This document shows positions 34,804-44,134 of a stretch of DNA of 64,000 nucleotides, one piece after another; the first letter of the stretch is position 1; each line of letters starts with the position of its first letter. This DNA comes from Anaerobiospirillum sp. NML120449 (GTDB taxonomy: Bacteria; Pseudomonadota; Gammaproteobacteria; Enterobacterales; Succinivibrionaceae), in the NCBI RefSeq assembly GCF_023051105.1, contig NZ_JALKIL010000001.1, positions 1-64,000 of the forward strand, given 5' to 3'. The notes under the pieces were generated by a model. The model saw only the letters and a program-made list of their open reading frames with translations, was not told the DNA's origin and made no database searches. The position numbers and the translations under genes are program-made.

Positions 34804-36252
34804 TTACTTGAGAAGCTTCTTTAACTCGTCTACTACGAACTGAACCTGTGTACCTACAATTACCTGTACGGTGGTGTCAGATGGGTGGAGAACGCCCTTG
34901 GCACCGGCTGACTTCAGGATTTCATCATTAACCTTGGAGCGGTCAACAATGTCACAGCGGATACGGGTAATGCAGTTATCAACAGAAGCGATGTTTTCCT
35001 TGCCGCCCAGACCCTCAAGAACCTTCTCAGCGTAGGCAACGAAAGCAGAGTCACCCTTTAGGTCGGTGGTAACTGGAGTGTCGTCATCTTCACGACCTGG
35101 GGTCTTGAAGTTAAACTTGACGATGGCAATACGGAATACCAGGTAGTAAACAACAGCGGTAACCAGACCTACTATAATGATCAGCCATGGGTTCTGAGCC
35201 AGTGGAGTCTGAGAGGAGAAGAACAGGTCAAGGAAACCGGCGGAGAAAGAGAAGCCTGCACGGATTGGCAGCATTACGGTAATGGCGGCGGTAATACCGG
35301 TCATTACAGCGTAAAGCACGTAGAGGCCTGGGGCCAGGAACATGAAGGCGAACTCTAAAGGCTCGGTAACGCCAGTAAAGAAGGAACAGAAAGCAGCGGA
35401 TGCCAGTAAGCCTAAAACGGCCTTCTTGCGCTCTGGACGGGCGCACTGGTACATGGCAAAAGCGGCAGCTGGCAGACCGAACATCATGACTGGGAAGAAG
35501 CCGGTCATGTACATACCGGTTACACCATACTCACCGGTACCGGACCAGAACTTGGTCAGGTCGGAGATGCCTGCTACGTCGAACCAGAATACTGCGTTCA
35601 GAGCGTGGTGCATGCCGATAGGGATTAATAAACGGTTTAAGAAAGCGTAGATACCGGCACCTACAGCACCAAGGGAAATGATGGACTCGCCAAGCAGAAC
35701 CAGTGCATTGTAGATGAGAGGCCATACGAAGAAGAGGATGGCGGCCAGTACGATGGATACCAGAGCGGTAACGATAGCTACGGAACGCTTGCCAGAGAAG
35801 AAGGCAAGGAAGTCAGGCAGCTTGGTGCCGCTGAAGCGGTTATAACAGGTAGCACCCACAATACCGGACATAATACCGATAAACTGGTTATTTACCTTGT
35901 TAAAGGCAGCATCAACTTCACCACCTGTCAGTACACCTACGAAGCCAGGGCTTAACAGGGTCTGAATAACGAACCAGGCAACGATACCGGCAAGAGCTGG
36001 GGTACCGTCCTGCTCCTTGGCCATGCCTACAGCAACACCGATGGCAAAGAGCACTGACATATTGTCGATAATGGCAGCGCCGGCCTTAACGAAGAAAGTA
36101 CCGAGAATTAAGACAGCTGAGGACTCGGCATCACCACCTTGCATGGTGGTAGGAGCCAGCAGATAACCTAAACCCATGAGAATGCCTGCTACAGGCAAAC
36201 ATGCGACAGGCAGCATCAGGGATTTGCCGAGTCGCTGAAGATATTTCATCAT
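34804..36252 (-). CDS. nagE: PTS N-acetylglucosamine-type EIICB permease (no EIIA domain)
   Basis: 482-aa inner-membrane phosphotransferase permease that imports and phosphorylates a hexose, most likely GlcNAc. Residues ~1-375 form the EIIC domain (LQRLGKSLMLPVACLPVAGI, LLIPIGMHHALNAVFWFD, FFTGVTEPLEFAFMF), the last two being glucose-family sugar-site signatures. After a DDDTPVTTD linker, residues ~400-482 form EIIB with VDNCITRIRCDIVD, the Cys being the phosphorylated residue. E. coli NagE adds a C-terminal EIIA; here the chain stops after EIIB, so phosphate must come from the separate Crr protein encoded 4 kb away. The ATG at 36252 was chosen over an in-frame TTG at 36267. GlcNAc rather than glucose or maltose is suggested by nagA nearby. 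Confidence 0.9.
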   Translation of the reverse strand: MMKYLQRLGKSLMLPVACLPVAGILMGLGYLLAPTTMQGGDAESSAVLILGTFFVKAGAAIIDNMSVLFAIGVAVGMAKEQDGTPALAGIVAWFVIQTLLSPGFVGVLTGGEVDAAFNKVNNQFIGIMSGIVGATCYNRFSGTKLPDFLAFFSGKRSVAIVTALVSIVLAAILFFVWPLIYNALVLLGESIISLGAVGAGIYAFLNRLLIPIGMHHALNAVFWFDVAGISDLTKFWSGTGEYGVTGMYMTGFFPVMMFGLPAAAFAMYQCARPERKKAVLGLLASAAFCSFFTGVTEPLEFAFMFLAPGLYVLYAVMTGITAAITVMLPIRAGFSFSAGFLDLFFSSQTPLAQNPWLIIIVGLVTAVVYYLVFRIAIVKFNFKTPGREDDDTPVTTDLKGDSAFVAYAEKVLEGLGGKENIASVDNCITRIRCDIVDRSKVNDEILKSAGAKGVLHPSDTTVQVIVGTQVQFVVDELKKLLK

Positions 36253-37734
36253 AGCGCGTTCATCCAACCAAAAGTGACATCCGAAAGCAGGGAGCTGTAT
36301 TAGCTTTACTGCAGTACGGGTCCGGCCTTTTCCGGGAGGTCAGAAAATCAGAGCTGTCCTGAAGGGCAGGATTGATGTGTTCTGGCATCGGAAGTGCGCA
36401 GACGGGCATAATTTCAGCGGGTATCAGAGTAAGGCTGATATGCTCCGGCTGCACGAACAGCCCTGACCATACACGGCCTGCTCTTCTTTTGATGTCATTA
36501 CCCTTTCTGAAAACCTGGAAGCATGTGAGATCTGATCTTTTAACCCGTGCCACTGGCAGACAGAACACGGCCTGATGACAGGTCTTGCTTGCTGGCAGAC
36601 CACGTGTCAGGCAAAAAGAGCAGGTCTCAAATTGAGACTCTCTTTATAAGCATGTGACAACTGACAACTATCTGCAGGCTATCTCAGGCCCATGACTTCG
36701 TAATGAAAATCAAGGTATTTAAATGGGACAAAGCCGATGTCTGTGCCTGTGTTTACGTTTTCACGAACCCTGCAAATAAAAGGCAGCCCTGCTCAAAGCC
36801 AGGTGTGCCCCTGTACTGGAAATCTGAGAGCTTTCAGCTTCAGAGCTTTTCCTGTGAGTGTTTTGGGCGCATTGACAGCACCCTATCCACGTAAGTTGAT
36901 TATCTAATAGCTGTGACCATGGGGCAAAACTTATGCTTTGAAAGTGTGCTCTACAGCACAAATTGAAATAAGTTTTCACAGCGGTAATATGCAGATCACA
37001 AAAAAGAATTTTTTTCATATTGATGCTACGCATGTAGCTCAGATCAAAAGGTTCCAAAAATCCCATAATAATGCGGAAATATTTATAAAACAGCCATAAT
37101 ACGGTCAAAAACGACCGACAGGAAATACCATAACAGTATGCCAGGACGGCATCGCACCAGTCACTCCATGAAATAAAGTTTCATCACTAGAATCGTCTCA
37201 AAAACGGCTGTTTTATACGCTTTTTCGGCTGCTAATCAGCGTAAATGCAGCTTGCTTCAGCCATGCCATGTAAAGATTTGCTCTTAACACGCTCTACATG
37301 AGTAATATCTATCATATGGCTGCCTTAAAGCACGCATTGAATTAACTTACAAAGCGAAATGTATAAATGATATGGCCTGGCAGCTGCCAGCCCTCATGTC
37401 CAGAAGCGGTTCAGACATGGCCTGTGCGACGTGCCCGAAATAACGCTATGGACACAGTCCACATCATTTGTCAGCTCTGTTGATGCAGCTGACTGCTACT
37501 TGCTCCTGAGCATGGGGCCTTGCTCAGCCCAAATCCATCCTCTTTGCCTTCCATAGTCCTGCCCAGCAGGCATTCCGCAGTTCTGGCCTCCACAAGGGCA
37601 GATGCTGAGCTGTATGTCTTCGCCAAGGATAGCCAGCAGCTAAAAGCTCTGGTGATTGCAAACGACATTCGGCTTTTCATTTCAATGGCATAAGAGCTTT
37701 AGCTGCATGACATGAAGCTCATGGATAGCAGAGA

Positions 37735-37815
37735 CAGAAAGGGCGGATGGGACAGAAAGGGCCGACGGGACAGATGGGACAGAAAGGATGGACGGGACAG
37801 CTGGGACAGAAAACA
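37735..37815. repeat. Degenerate GGGACAGAAAGG repeat
   Basis: GACAGAAAGG-type units recur about five times with GACGGGACAG spacers of uneven length. Confidence 0.6.
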
Positions 37816-38050
37816 CAGGGGATGTGCTGAGGGATGGACTATTAGTAGCGTAAAGTAGTGGAGCTCAGTCTGAGGATAAGAATGGCGTATCTGTAAGTGA
37901 GATGGTCAGTGCTCCCGCCAGTATATAATGCAATGCTGATGGGGGCGAGAATCTGACAGGCAGTAGTGGGTGAGGGCGGTTATGTGGATGTACATAATTT
38001 ACAGATTATTTTATAAAGTATCGGTGCGGGAAAACTGTAATTCTATATGG

Positions 38051-38095
38051 TCATAAAATACAGAAGCGGGCTGCCCGCAGGGCAGTCCGCTTCCG
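38051..38095 (-). terminator. Terminator of ptsH
   Basis: GAAGCGG-g-CTGCCC-gca-GGGCAG-t-CCGCTTC is a long stem with one internal mismatch, followed in the minus direction by TGTATTTTATG, 55 nt after the ptsH stop. Confidence 0.72.
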
Positions 38096-38147
38096 TATAA
38101 TCTTTTCTCAGGTAACTGAGAGCCCACAGGGCGTAAAAGATGAAGAA

Positions 38148-38405
38148 CTAGAGGTTCTCCTTTAAGAACTGCTCGGTAGCAGATGCAGCCTGCTCTTCAT
38201 CTTCACCTTCAAACTGCAGCACCATGGTATCACCCTGCTGCATGGCCAGCTTCATAACAGCCAGAAGACGCTTGCCGTCAATGAGCTCGCCTTCCTTGCC
38301 AAGCTGACAGGCAGACTTGAAGCCTGAAACCAGCTTAACCAGCTGACCGGCTGGACGGGCGTGAATACCACGTGGATCGGTGATTACATACTCAATTTTC
38401 TTCAT
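38148..38405 (-). CDS. ptsH: Phosphocarrier protein HPr
   Basis: 85-aa cytoplasmic PTS phosphocarrier that takes phosphate from EI and hands it to EIIA domains such as Crr. The active-site block DPRGIHARPAGQLVKLVSGF places the phosphohistidine at H15, the standard position. The second signature is DGKRLLAVMKLAMQQGD. Position 46, normally the regulatory serine, is Arg here, so this HPr could not be phosphorylated there. Length is typical. It is the last gene of the crr-ptsI-ptsH set, 335 bp after ptsI, and has its own terminator. The ribosome site is weak (AGGA, long spacing). Confidence 0.95.
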   Translation of the reverse strand: MKKIEYVITDPRGIHARPAGQLVKLVSGFKSACQLGKEGELIDGKRLLAVMKLAMQQGDTMVLQFEGEDEEQAASATEQFLKENL

Positions 38406-38740
38406 AGAACTTAGTCATCCTGAAGCATGATGCGGCCCATCATAATGTCATGAAGCCTGTCAGTGCTTAACAGCAGTAGTGCTGTTTTTCCTGGCGGCTG
38501 CTTTACAGCATGATGCAGCAATTTGAATCAGGACGCTCCTCCTGAAAAGTAAATAAGAAATGCCTTAGCATCCCAGGCAGATACTGTCCTGGCTATGGAG
38601 TTTGCAGTACAGCTCCTGTCTGAGCTGGTTTTGGACGTATGTTTTCCAAATGCAGCTGTTTGCCTATAGCTCATGGTGCTTTGGATCATGGCGGCATACT
38701 GCAACGGATGTGTCCGGCTGCAAATTAACCTGACTGCAGA
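38406..38740. other. Gap between ptsI and ptsH
   Basis: 335 bp without a gene or strong terminator; large for an operon, so ptsH may have its own promoter, although no consensus one is evident. Confidence 0.55.
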
Positions 38741-40456
38741 TCAGATGCGGCTGACCTTGTCAAAGCTGGTACGGCTGTTCTTAAGTTCGTTCTTGCAGAC
38801 AGCCTTTGAGTTGCGTACACGCTCACGAAGAGCAAGTACGGCACCTGGGGACACTGATAGCTCATCATAACCCATTTCAATGAACAGATCGGTAAGCTCA
38901 GGGTCGGCAGCCAGCTCGCCACAGATACCGGCTGGAATGCCGGCCTTATGAGCGTTAACAGCAATGATACGCAATAACTCCAGTACAGCTTCATGATGAG
39001 GATCATAAAAGTCACCCAGATCCTGATTCTGACGGTCACAGGCTGTGGTGTACTGGTTGAGATCATTGGTTCCTACGGAGAAAAAGTCGACATGCTGAGC
39101 CAGGGATTCAGAGAGAATGGCTGCAGCAGGAGTCTCGATCATGACGCCCATCTTAGGTACTGAATATTCAGTTCCGGCGGCCTTAAGCTCATTTTCCACT
39201 TCTGTGCACAGAGCACGTGTCTGCTCTACTTCCTTTAGTCTGGTAACCATTGGAAGCATCATGGCAATGTTGCCACGGGCAGCAGCGCGGTAAATTGCAC
39301 GCAGCTGAGTCTTGAACAGCTCAGGACGGGTAAGACAGATGCGCAGTGCTCTCATGCCCAGAGCAGGATTCTCCTCCTCCGGCAGATTGAAGTAGCCTAC
39401 TTTCTTGTCAGCGCCAATATCCATGGTGCGGATAATGACCAGACGACCGTTCATGGTAGAGGCTACCTTGGCATAGGCACGGTACTGCTCTTCCTCATCA
39501 GGCGGGGTGTTGCGGCCCAGATAGAGGAACTCGGAGCGGAACAGGCCAATGCCCTCACCGTCATTTTCCAGTACCTGCTCAACATCATCAGGCTGACCGA
39601 TGTTGGCAAAGGTGTGGACACGGTGACCATCAGGAGTTACACCAGGCAGACCGCGCAGAGCCAGCTGACGCATGCGCTGCTGCTCAAATACATCTTTGTC
39701 CTGCTTGAGCTTTTCAAGGGTGGCTTCATCAGGATCAATATAGAACACGCCCTTAACAGCATTGAGAGCAATGTTGTGGCCATTAAGATCCATGGCCGGC
39801 TCACCATTACCGGCAGCACGTCCTTCGCCCTCAAGAGCTGCAGGCAGAGTGCTGTGAATGATGAGAGGGATGTTCATGGTGCGGGCCAGGATTGAGGCAT
39901 GAGAGTTCTGGGTGCCCTTGCGCAGGACAAAGCCCAGAATCCTGGAGCGATCCATGGCCACGGTCTGAGATGGCTGGAGATCATCGGCGATGATAACGCA
40001 GCTTTCAGTCAGAGTAACTGACTGACCGCCTCGCAGAATGCGGGCCAGACGGCCGGTTACATCTCTGATGTCAGCTGAGCGCTCTTTCATGTAGTCATCA
40101 TCAAGAGCCTCGAATGCCTGAGCCTGCTCTTCGCCTACATCAATACATGCCTGAGCTGCAGAAATTCCGCCTTTGCCAATGGCATCACGGATATTGTCCA
40201 CAATATCCGGGTCTTCAAGCATCATGCGGTGAATTTCAAAAATTTCTGCCTGCTCATCACCAATTTCCTGGCGGGCCTTTTCAATAAGGCCGTCAAGCTC
40301 AATCTGAGCCTTATTTAGAGCAAGATCAAAACGGGCCAGCTCTTTGTCAGCCGGCTGGATGGTGTCCTGAGCGGCAGCAGCCTGCTCAGACTTGATGTGC
40401 AGAATTTTGCCGAAAGTTATACCGGCGCAGGCGCAACGGCCGCTTCCCTGATACAT
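38741..40456 (-). CDS. ptsI: PTS enzyme I (phosphoenolpyruvate-protein phosphotransferase)
   Basis: 571-aa cytoplasmic enzyme that autophosphorylates from phosphoenolpyruvate and phosphorylates HPr. Residues ~1-145 include the helical HPr-binding part. GTQNSHASILARTMNIPLI carries the phosphohistidine H186 (E. coli H189). The barrel domain has GIGLFRSEFLYLGRNTPPDEE, IGADKKVGYFNLPEEENP and the PEP-site blocks MIETPAAAILSESLAQHVDF and SVGTNDLNQYTTACDR, ending with AGICGELAADP, LFIEMGYDELSVSP. Length is normal. It starts 3 nt after the crr stop, implying translational coupling, with GGAG inside the end of crr. The gene order crr then ptsI then ptsH is the reverse of enterics. Confidence 0.97.
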   Translation of the reverse strand: MYQGSGRCACAGITFGKILHIKSEQAAAAQDTIQPADKELARFDLALNKAQIELDGLIEKARQEIGDEQAEIFEIHRMMLEDPDIVDNIRDAIGKGGISAAQACIDVGEEQAQAFEALDDDYMKERSADIRDVTGRLARILRGGQSVTLTESCVIIADDLQPSQTVAMDRSRILGFVLRKGTQNSHASILARTMNIPLIIHSTLPAALEGEGRAAGNGEPAMDLNGHNIALNAVKGVFYIDPDEATLEKLKQDKDVFEQQRMRQLALRGLPGVTPDGHRVHTFANIGQPDDVEQVLENDGEGIGLFRSEFLYLGRNTPPDEEEQYRAYAKVASTMNGRLVIIRTMDIGADKKVGYFNLPEEENPALGMRALRICLTRPELFKTQLRAIYRAAARGNIAMMLPMVTRLKEVEQTRALCTEVENELKAAGTEYSVPKMGVMIETPAAAILSESLAQHVDFFSVGTNDLNQYTTACDRQNQDLGDFYDPHHEAVLELLRIIAVNAHKAGIPAGICGELAADPELTDLFIEMGYDELSVSPGAVLALRERVRNSKAVCKNELKNSRTSFDKVSRI

Positions 40457-40459
40457 GAA

Positions 40460-40966
40460 CTACTGCTCCAGTGGCTGTACAGTGCAGATCTGGTCGCCAA
40501 CAGCAACCTTGCCTGGCTGTGCGAAAGTTACATCTTTGAAATCAGAGGCATTACAGATAACTACAGGAATAAGGTTGGACAGGCCTGCATTGGCGATGAT
40601 CTGCTGATCAAACTTGATTAATGGCTGACCGGCCTTGACCTCGTCGTCATCCTTTACAAAAGCCTGGAAGCCCTCACCCTTGAGGTCAACAGTGTTGATG
40701 CCGATATGAATAAGCAGCTCAACCTTGTCTTTAGAGGTAATGGTTACGGCATGAGCAGTTTTGAAAATCTGAGTAATGACGCCATCACATGGAGCGTAGA
40801 CGGTGCCGTCCTCACCTGGGCGGAAAGCTGCGGTAGGGCCAAGAACACACTCGGCAAAGGTAGGGTCCGGAACTTCACTGAGCTCGATAATGTCGCCATT
40901 AACAGGGGACTTGATTACGATCTCCTCGGCCTTCTTGCCGCCGAATAACTTATCAAATAAACCCAT
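40460..40966 (-). CDS. crr: PTS glucose-type EIIA component (Crr)
   Basis: 168-aa cytoplasmic EIIA-Glc. It passes phosphate from HPr to EIIB domains, here probably including the EIIA-less NagE, and in related bacteria regulates adenylate cyclase and non-PTS permeases. IIELSEVPDPTFAECVLGP, KTAHAVTITSKDKVELLIHI and GINTVDLKGEGF are the family blocks, giving H72 and the phosphohistidine H87 (E. coli H75, H90). The MGLFDKLFG start resembles the membrane-binding N-terminal amphipathic helix of Crr. An AGGAG ribosome site lies 6-7 nt upstream of the ATG. It is the first gene of the set, in contrast to enteric ptsHI-crr where it is last. Confidence 0.97.
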   Translation of the reverse strand: MGLFDKLFGGKKAEEIVIKSPVNGDIIELSEVPDPTFAECVLGPTAAFRPGEDGTVYAPCDGVITQIFKTAHAVTITSKDKVELLIHIGINTVDLKGEGFQAFVKDDDEVKAGQPLIKFDQQIIANAGLSNLIPVVICNASDFKDVTFAQPGKVAVGDQICTVQPLEQ

Positions 40967-41084
40967 TCGTAACTCCTGAAATCCTTCTTGTGCTGCACAG
41001 AGCCTGAACCATGGAATAGTTGCGCTGTTGTCATGTCTCTGTCAGGACGGCCATGTACAGAAGAGCTTCTGCACATGAATAAAT

Positions 41085-41102
41085 GGTTCAGCATTCTGAA
41101 CC
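41085..41102 (-). promoter_or_regulatory. Hairpin in the presumed crr leader
   Basis: GGTTCAG-catt-CTGAACC, a perfect 7-bp stem about 120 nt before crr. Role unknown; it could be a leader structure or operator. Confidence 0.28.
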
Positions 41103-41784
41103 GGTGTGAATACACAGACTGTCCAGTCCATAAGACATAACCAGACGCAAGTTTAATGAGAAGAGAACCGATCTGTTAAGACCGATCCTTTCCCAGCCGA
41201 AGAACACTGAGGGGCTTTGCCATCAGCACAGGCGGCAGCTGCACCAAAAAACAATGTGTCATAACCCGTTACGCGGTTTTAACAAACCGTGCCGGGTGCC
41301 GGCACTGCAATTACCAACGCAAAATCCATAAAACAGCCCGGTAAAACGCTTACATGACTGTTTGCTCTATCGGCATGTCTGGCATGCCTGAAATTTAATT
41401 AATTAATTAGACAGAGATGAATAAGGAAAGTTGCGTAAAGCTGTCTGCAGGGGCATAAAAGTGGAGAGAAAACTGTACGATGCTGCCTGCTGGAATATGG
41501 TCTGACCCGTCAGTAATGACCGGAGAATCTACAGAGAATTAATGCATACCAGTGAAAAGCTGCGTCATACCGAAGCTTCTGTTGCTGCCAGGGGCATGTA
41601 TCCGAGAGCAGGCACAATACAGAAGCTATCATTGATATATTGCGCCTAATGCAAAGAAAAATCACCAGCCAAAACAAAATAGCGTTAGCTGTATCACCAA
41701 AATAACCGCAAAAAGGTGAATGCACGGAAATACATTTCAGCCTGACAGCAGCTGTCGATGAGCCTTGCTCTCATCATTAACCAT

Positions 41785-41835
41785 GCATCATGAACCATGA
41801 ACAACGAACCATGCATCATGCATCATGAACCACGC
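41785..41835. repeat. Short CATGCATCATGAACC repeats
   Basis: ACCATGCATCATGAACC and variants recur three times within 50 bp. Confidence 0.6.
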
Positions 41836-42439
41836 TGGGGGCAGTTTGCCATGGAATCTGGCCCTCGGCCTTTGGCACATGAACTATGCCCATGGTCCCG
41901 GCTCATAGCCAATGGCCCGTGAAACATGCCAGTGTCAGCAGTGGCATTCAACATATCCTTGAGCCCATAGCACATGGCACACGTGCGTCAGCAGTGCATG
42001 CTCAGCACTTCAGTGTTGCTCTGCCTGCCTTTATGTCTGCCTTTCTGTCTGATAGCTTCTTACTGTTCCAGAGCATTTACTCCCTGCAGCTATGGTGTCT
42101 GGTGCATGTTTTGTCCAAGCATTAGTCTGTGATCGCAAAAGTGCACGTGAACAGCTCTGTCTGCTCATTCTGCTGTGACGTGTTTTAGTGCACTGGTTTA
42201 GGGCAGAATGCCAGCTTAAACATTTATAACGATTATGAATATAAATCTGTTCCAGTCACTTTGTATGTTTTATTGGGCAGCCATTAAATGACAATCTATG
42301 AACTGTATTATTTACGGTAAAAGGCTCGATGCATGTGCAGGCAGAGAAATATCTGACAAAATTATCCTTACGCTTTGGTGGGTTATGTATGTAAGTTGAA
42401 CCAAAAATGAGCAAAATGTATCAGTTGCAAGGGGCTAAC

Positions 42440-42770
42440 CAAAAAATAATACAGAGCTCATGAGGGCAAAACTGATGGCAAAGAACGTAGTATTACAAGC
42501 GTTTACGGAGGTGCCAATAAAGCACTAAAAGCTGAAATAAATCAGAAAAACAACAACACTTGTATGTTAGAGATGATGTTGTTTGCGAATTTGCCACAAA
42601 CCGTTATCACTTTTGGGGATTTGGTCATATAATATGCGAACGTTTTTCGTTTGTGTTGCCACGTCTCTATAGCAGTGGCAACGGTTTTAAACGAAAACAC
42701 CAGATTGTAGTTTCCTCCTGCCTCCTATTCATAGGGGCAGATAGAGCAGGCAGATAACATTTGCGCCATC
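42440..42770. other. Possible decayed coding remnant with an inverted repeat
   Basis: A plus-strand frame just before 42640 reads VYGGANKALKAEINQKNNN and on to FGDLVI before a stop, looking protein-like but lacking a start and broken upstream. GTTGCCAC (42655-42662) and GTGGCAAC (42675-42682) form a dyad just after it, inside a longer imperfect one sharing TTTCGTTT. It may be a decayed mobile or phage fragment; not recognised. Confidence 0.3.
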
Positions 42771-44078
42771 TCAGCTGAAAATCACACACCACTGATTTGT
42801 GAGCAGATCAGTGTCTAAGGAGTAGCGGTATCAGTCCGCATATTTATCAGCAGAGCTTTTGGGCACTTTTCACCTTACTTAAGGTGGCTTCAACGAAAAA
42901 CAAAGTAATCATCAATGTAAGGCATACAATGAAGTGATATACCTCGTCACTTCATTACCTTGAGCAGCATTGTTTTGAGGATAAAGTCCTTTATCTGCAG
43001 CCTGCTCATTACCTTATCTGTATGCAGGTGCTTCAGTGTTCTGCCGCTGAACGTGCCACCTCAAGGCAATATCATGGATCCTTCCGGCCTGTAAATTCAT
43101 GTTGCAGGTCTGCTTCCCACAGCAAGTCTGTATTTCCATTCTTCCCTCGTGCTTAAAAAACAGCCTGTTTATGCCGTCAGATAACACCGTCCCCTGTTAA
43201 ATTTAACAAATAGTTTTATTTTACAATACGGTAAAACCAGTATTATTAACTCTGTCCAGGCATTGTGTCTTATTCTTTTATATAGACTTGTAAATCTATA
43301 AGCTTCCTGTGGCTGAGCCCGTCATAATATTGCAGATGCATCAATCCTGTACAAAGCTGTATTCAGTGCTGAATCTGGCTGTGTTACGCGATGCTGCAAC
43401 AGGACAGGTTCAGGCAGGTCCAGGTCAGCTCTGGTCGTGTATTGTTTCAGCTGCTTTTGGCGGCATAAGACTCTTTTCGGGAATGATTCATAGTACTTCC
43501 CGGATGAGCCTCTGGATGAACAGGTGGTTTTGGCTGACATAGTTGCTGGAACCTGCAGCGTCTTTTACACAACTTTTGTGGCAATGAGCCCATTGCTGCA
43601 ATCTTTCAGGTGCGCAGCATGGCGGGTGCTGGTATTATTGCGTTGCTCTTAACTGTCTCCTGAAAGCAGGGCAAAGATAATTGCACTGTCAGTTAATGCC
43701 ATACCCTTTACCTGTGCATTTGATGTAATTCTGGCTGAAAATTTGCATCATATGACAAGGGTCAAGGGAGTCAAAATCCTAACTGTCTCCGGTACAAACA
43801 GCCGGGATTAAGATGCTATAAGCACCGTAATTTATGGTGATCTGACGGCCTGACAAGATTAAGAATTACTATTTGCTCCGTTTAGGCTCACTGTTCTTGA
43901 AGTCAGTCACAGCCATACGGATCCGGTCTGCAGCTGGTGCTGCAGGGCGCTATAATATACGTGCTTTACCGGGCACATTTCCGGTAGCAGCCTGAGATGT
44001 CAGCTGAATAAAAGCAGCTGGCGCCGCCTATATAAAGCATTCAGTCTGCCTGTTTCATGTCGTTTACATGCAGGCCGG

Positions 44079-44107
44079 AACGGCCATGGTAAAACAACCA
44101 TGCCGTT
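44079..44107 (+). promoter_or_regulatory. Leader hairpin before motY
   Basis: AACGGCCATGG and CCATGCCGTT pair with one bulge, ending 28 nt before the motY ATG, between a TATAAT (43951-43956) and the GGAGAG ribosome site. Confidence 0.33.
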
Positions 44108-44134
44108 ATCAGGAAAAATGGAGAGATATCAGAT

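Larger units (their letters stand above)
36253..38147. other. 1.9-kb gap between ptsH and nagE
   Basis: No gene is supported. The part 36880-37380 is AT-rich with no coding signature, a degenerate GGGACAGAAAGG repeat lies at 37735-37815, and the ptsH terminator is at 38051-38095. Confidence 0.6.
40967..44134. other. 3.2-kb gap between crr and motY
   Basis: No supportable gene in the longest empty stretch. It holds a hairpin at 41085-41102, CATGCATCATGAACC repeats at 41785-41835, an AT-shifted degenerate segment at 42370-42770 with a dyad, and a TATAAT at 43951-43956 that may belong to motY. Confidence 0.55.
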
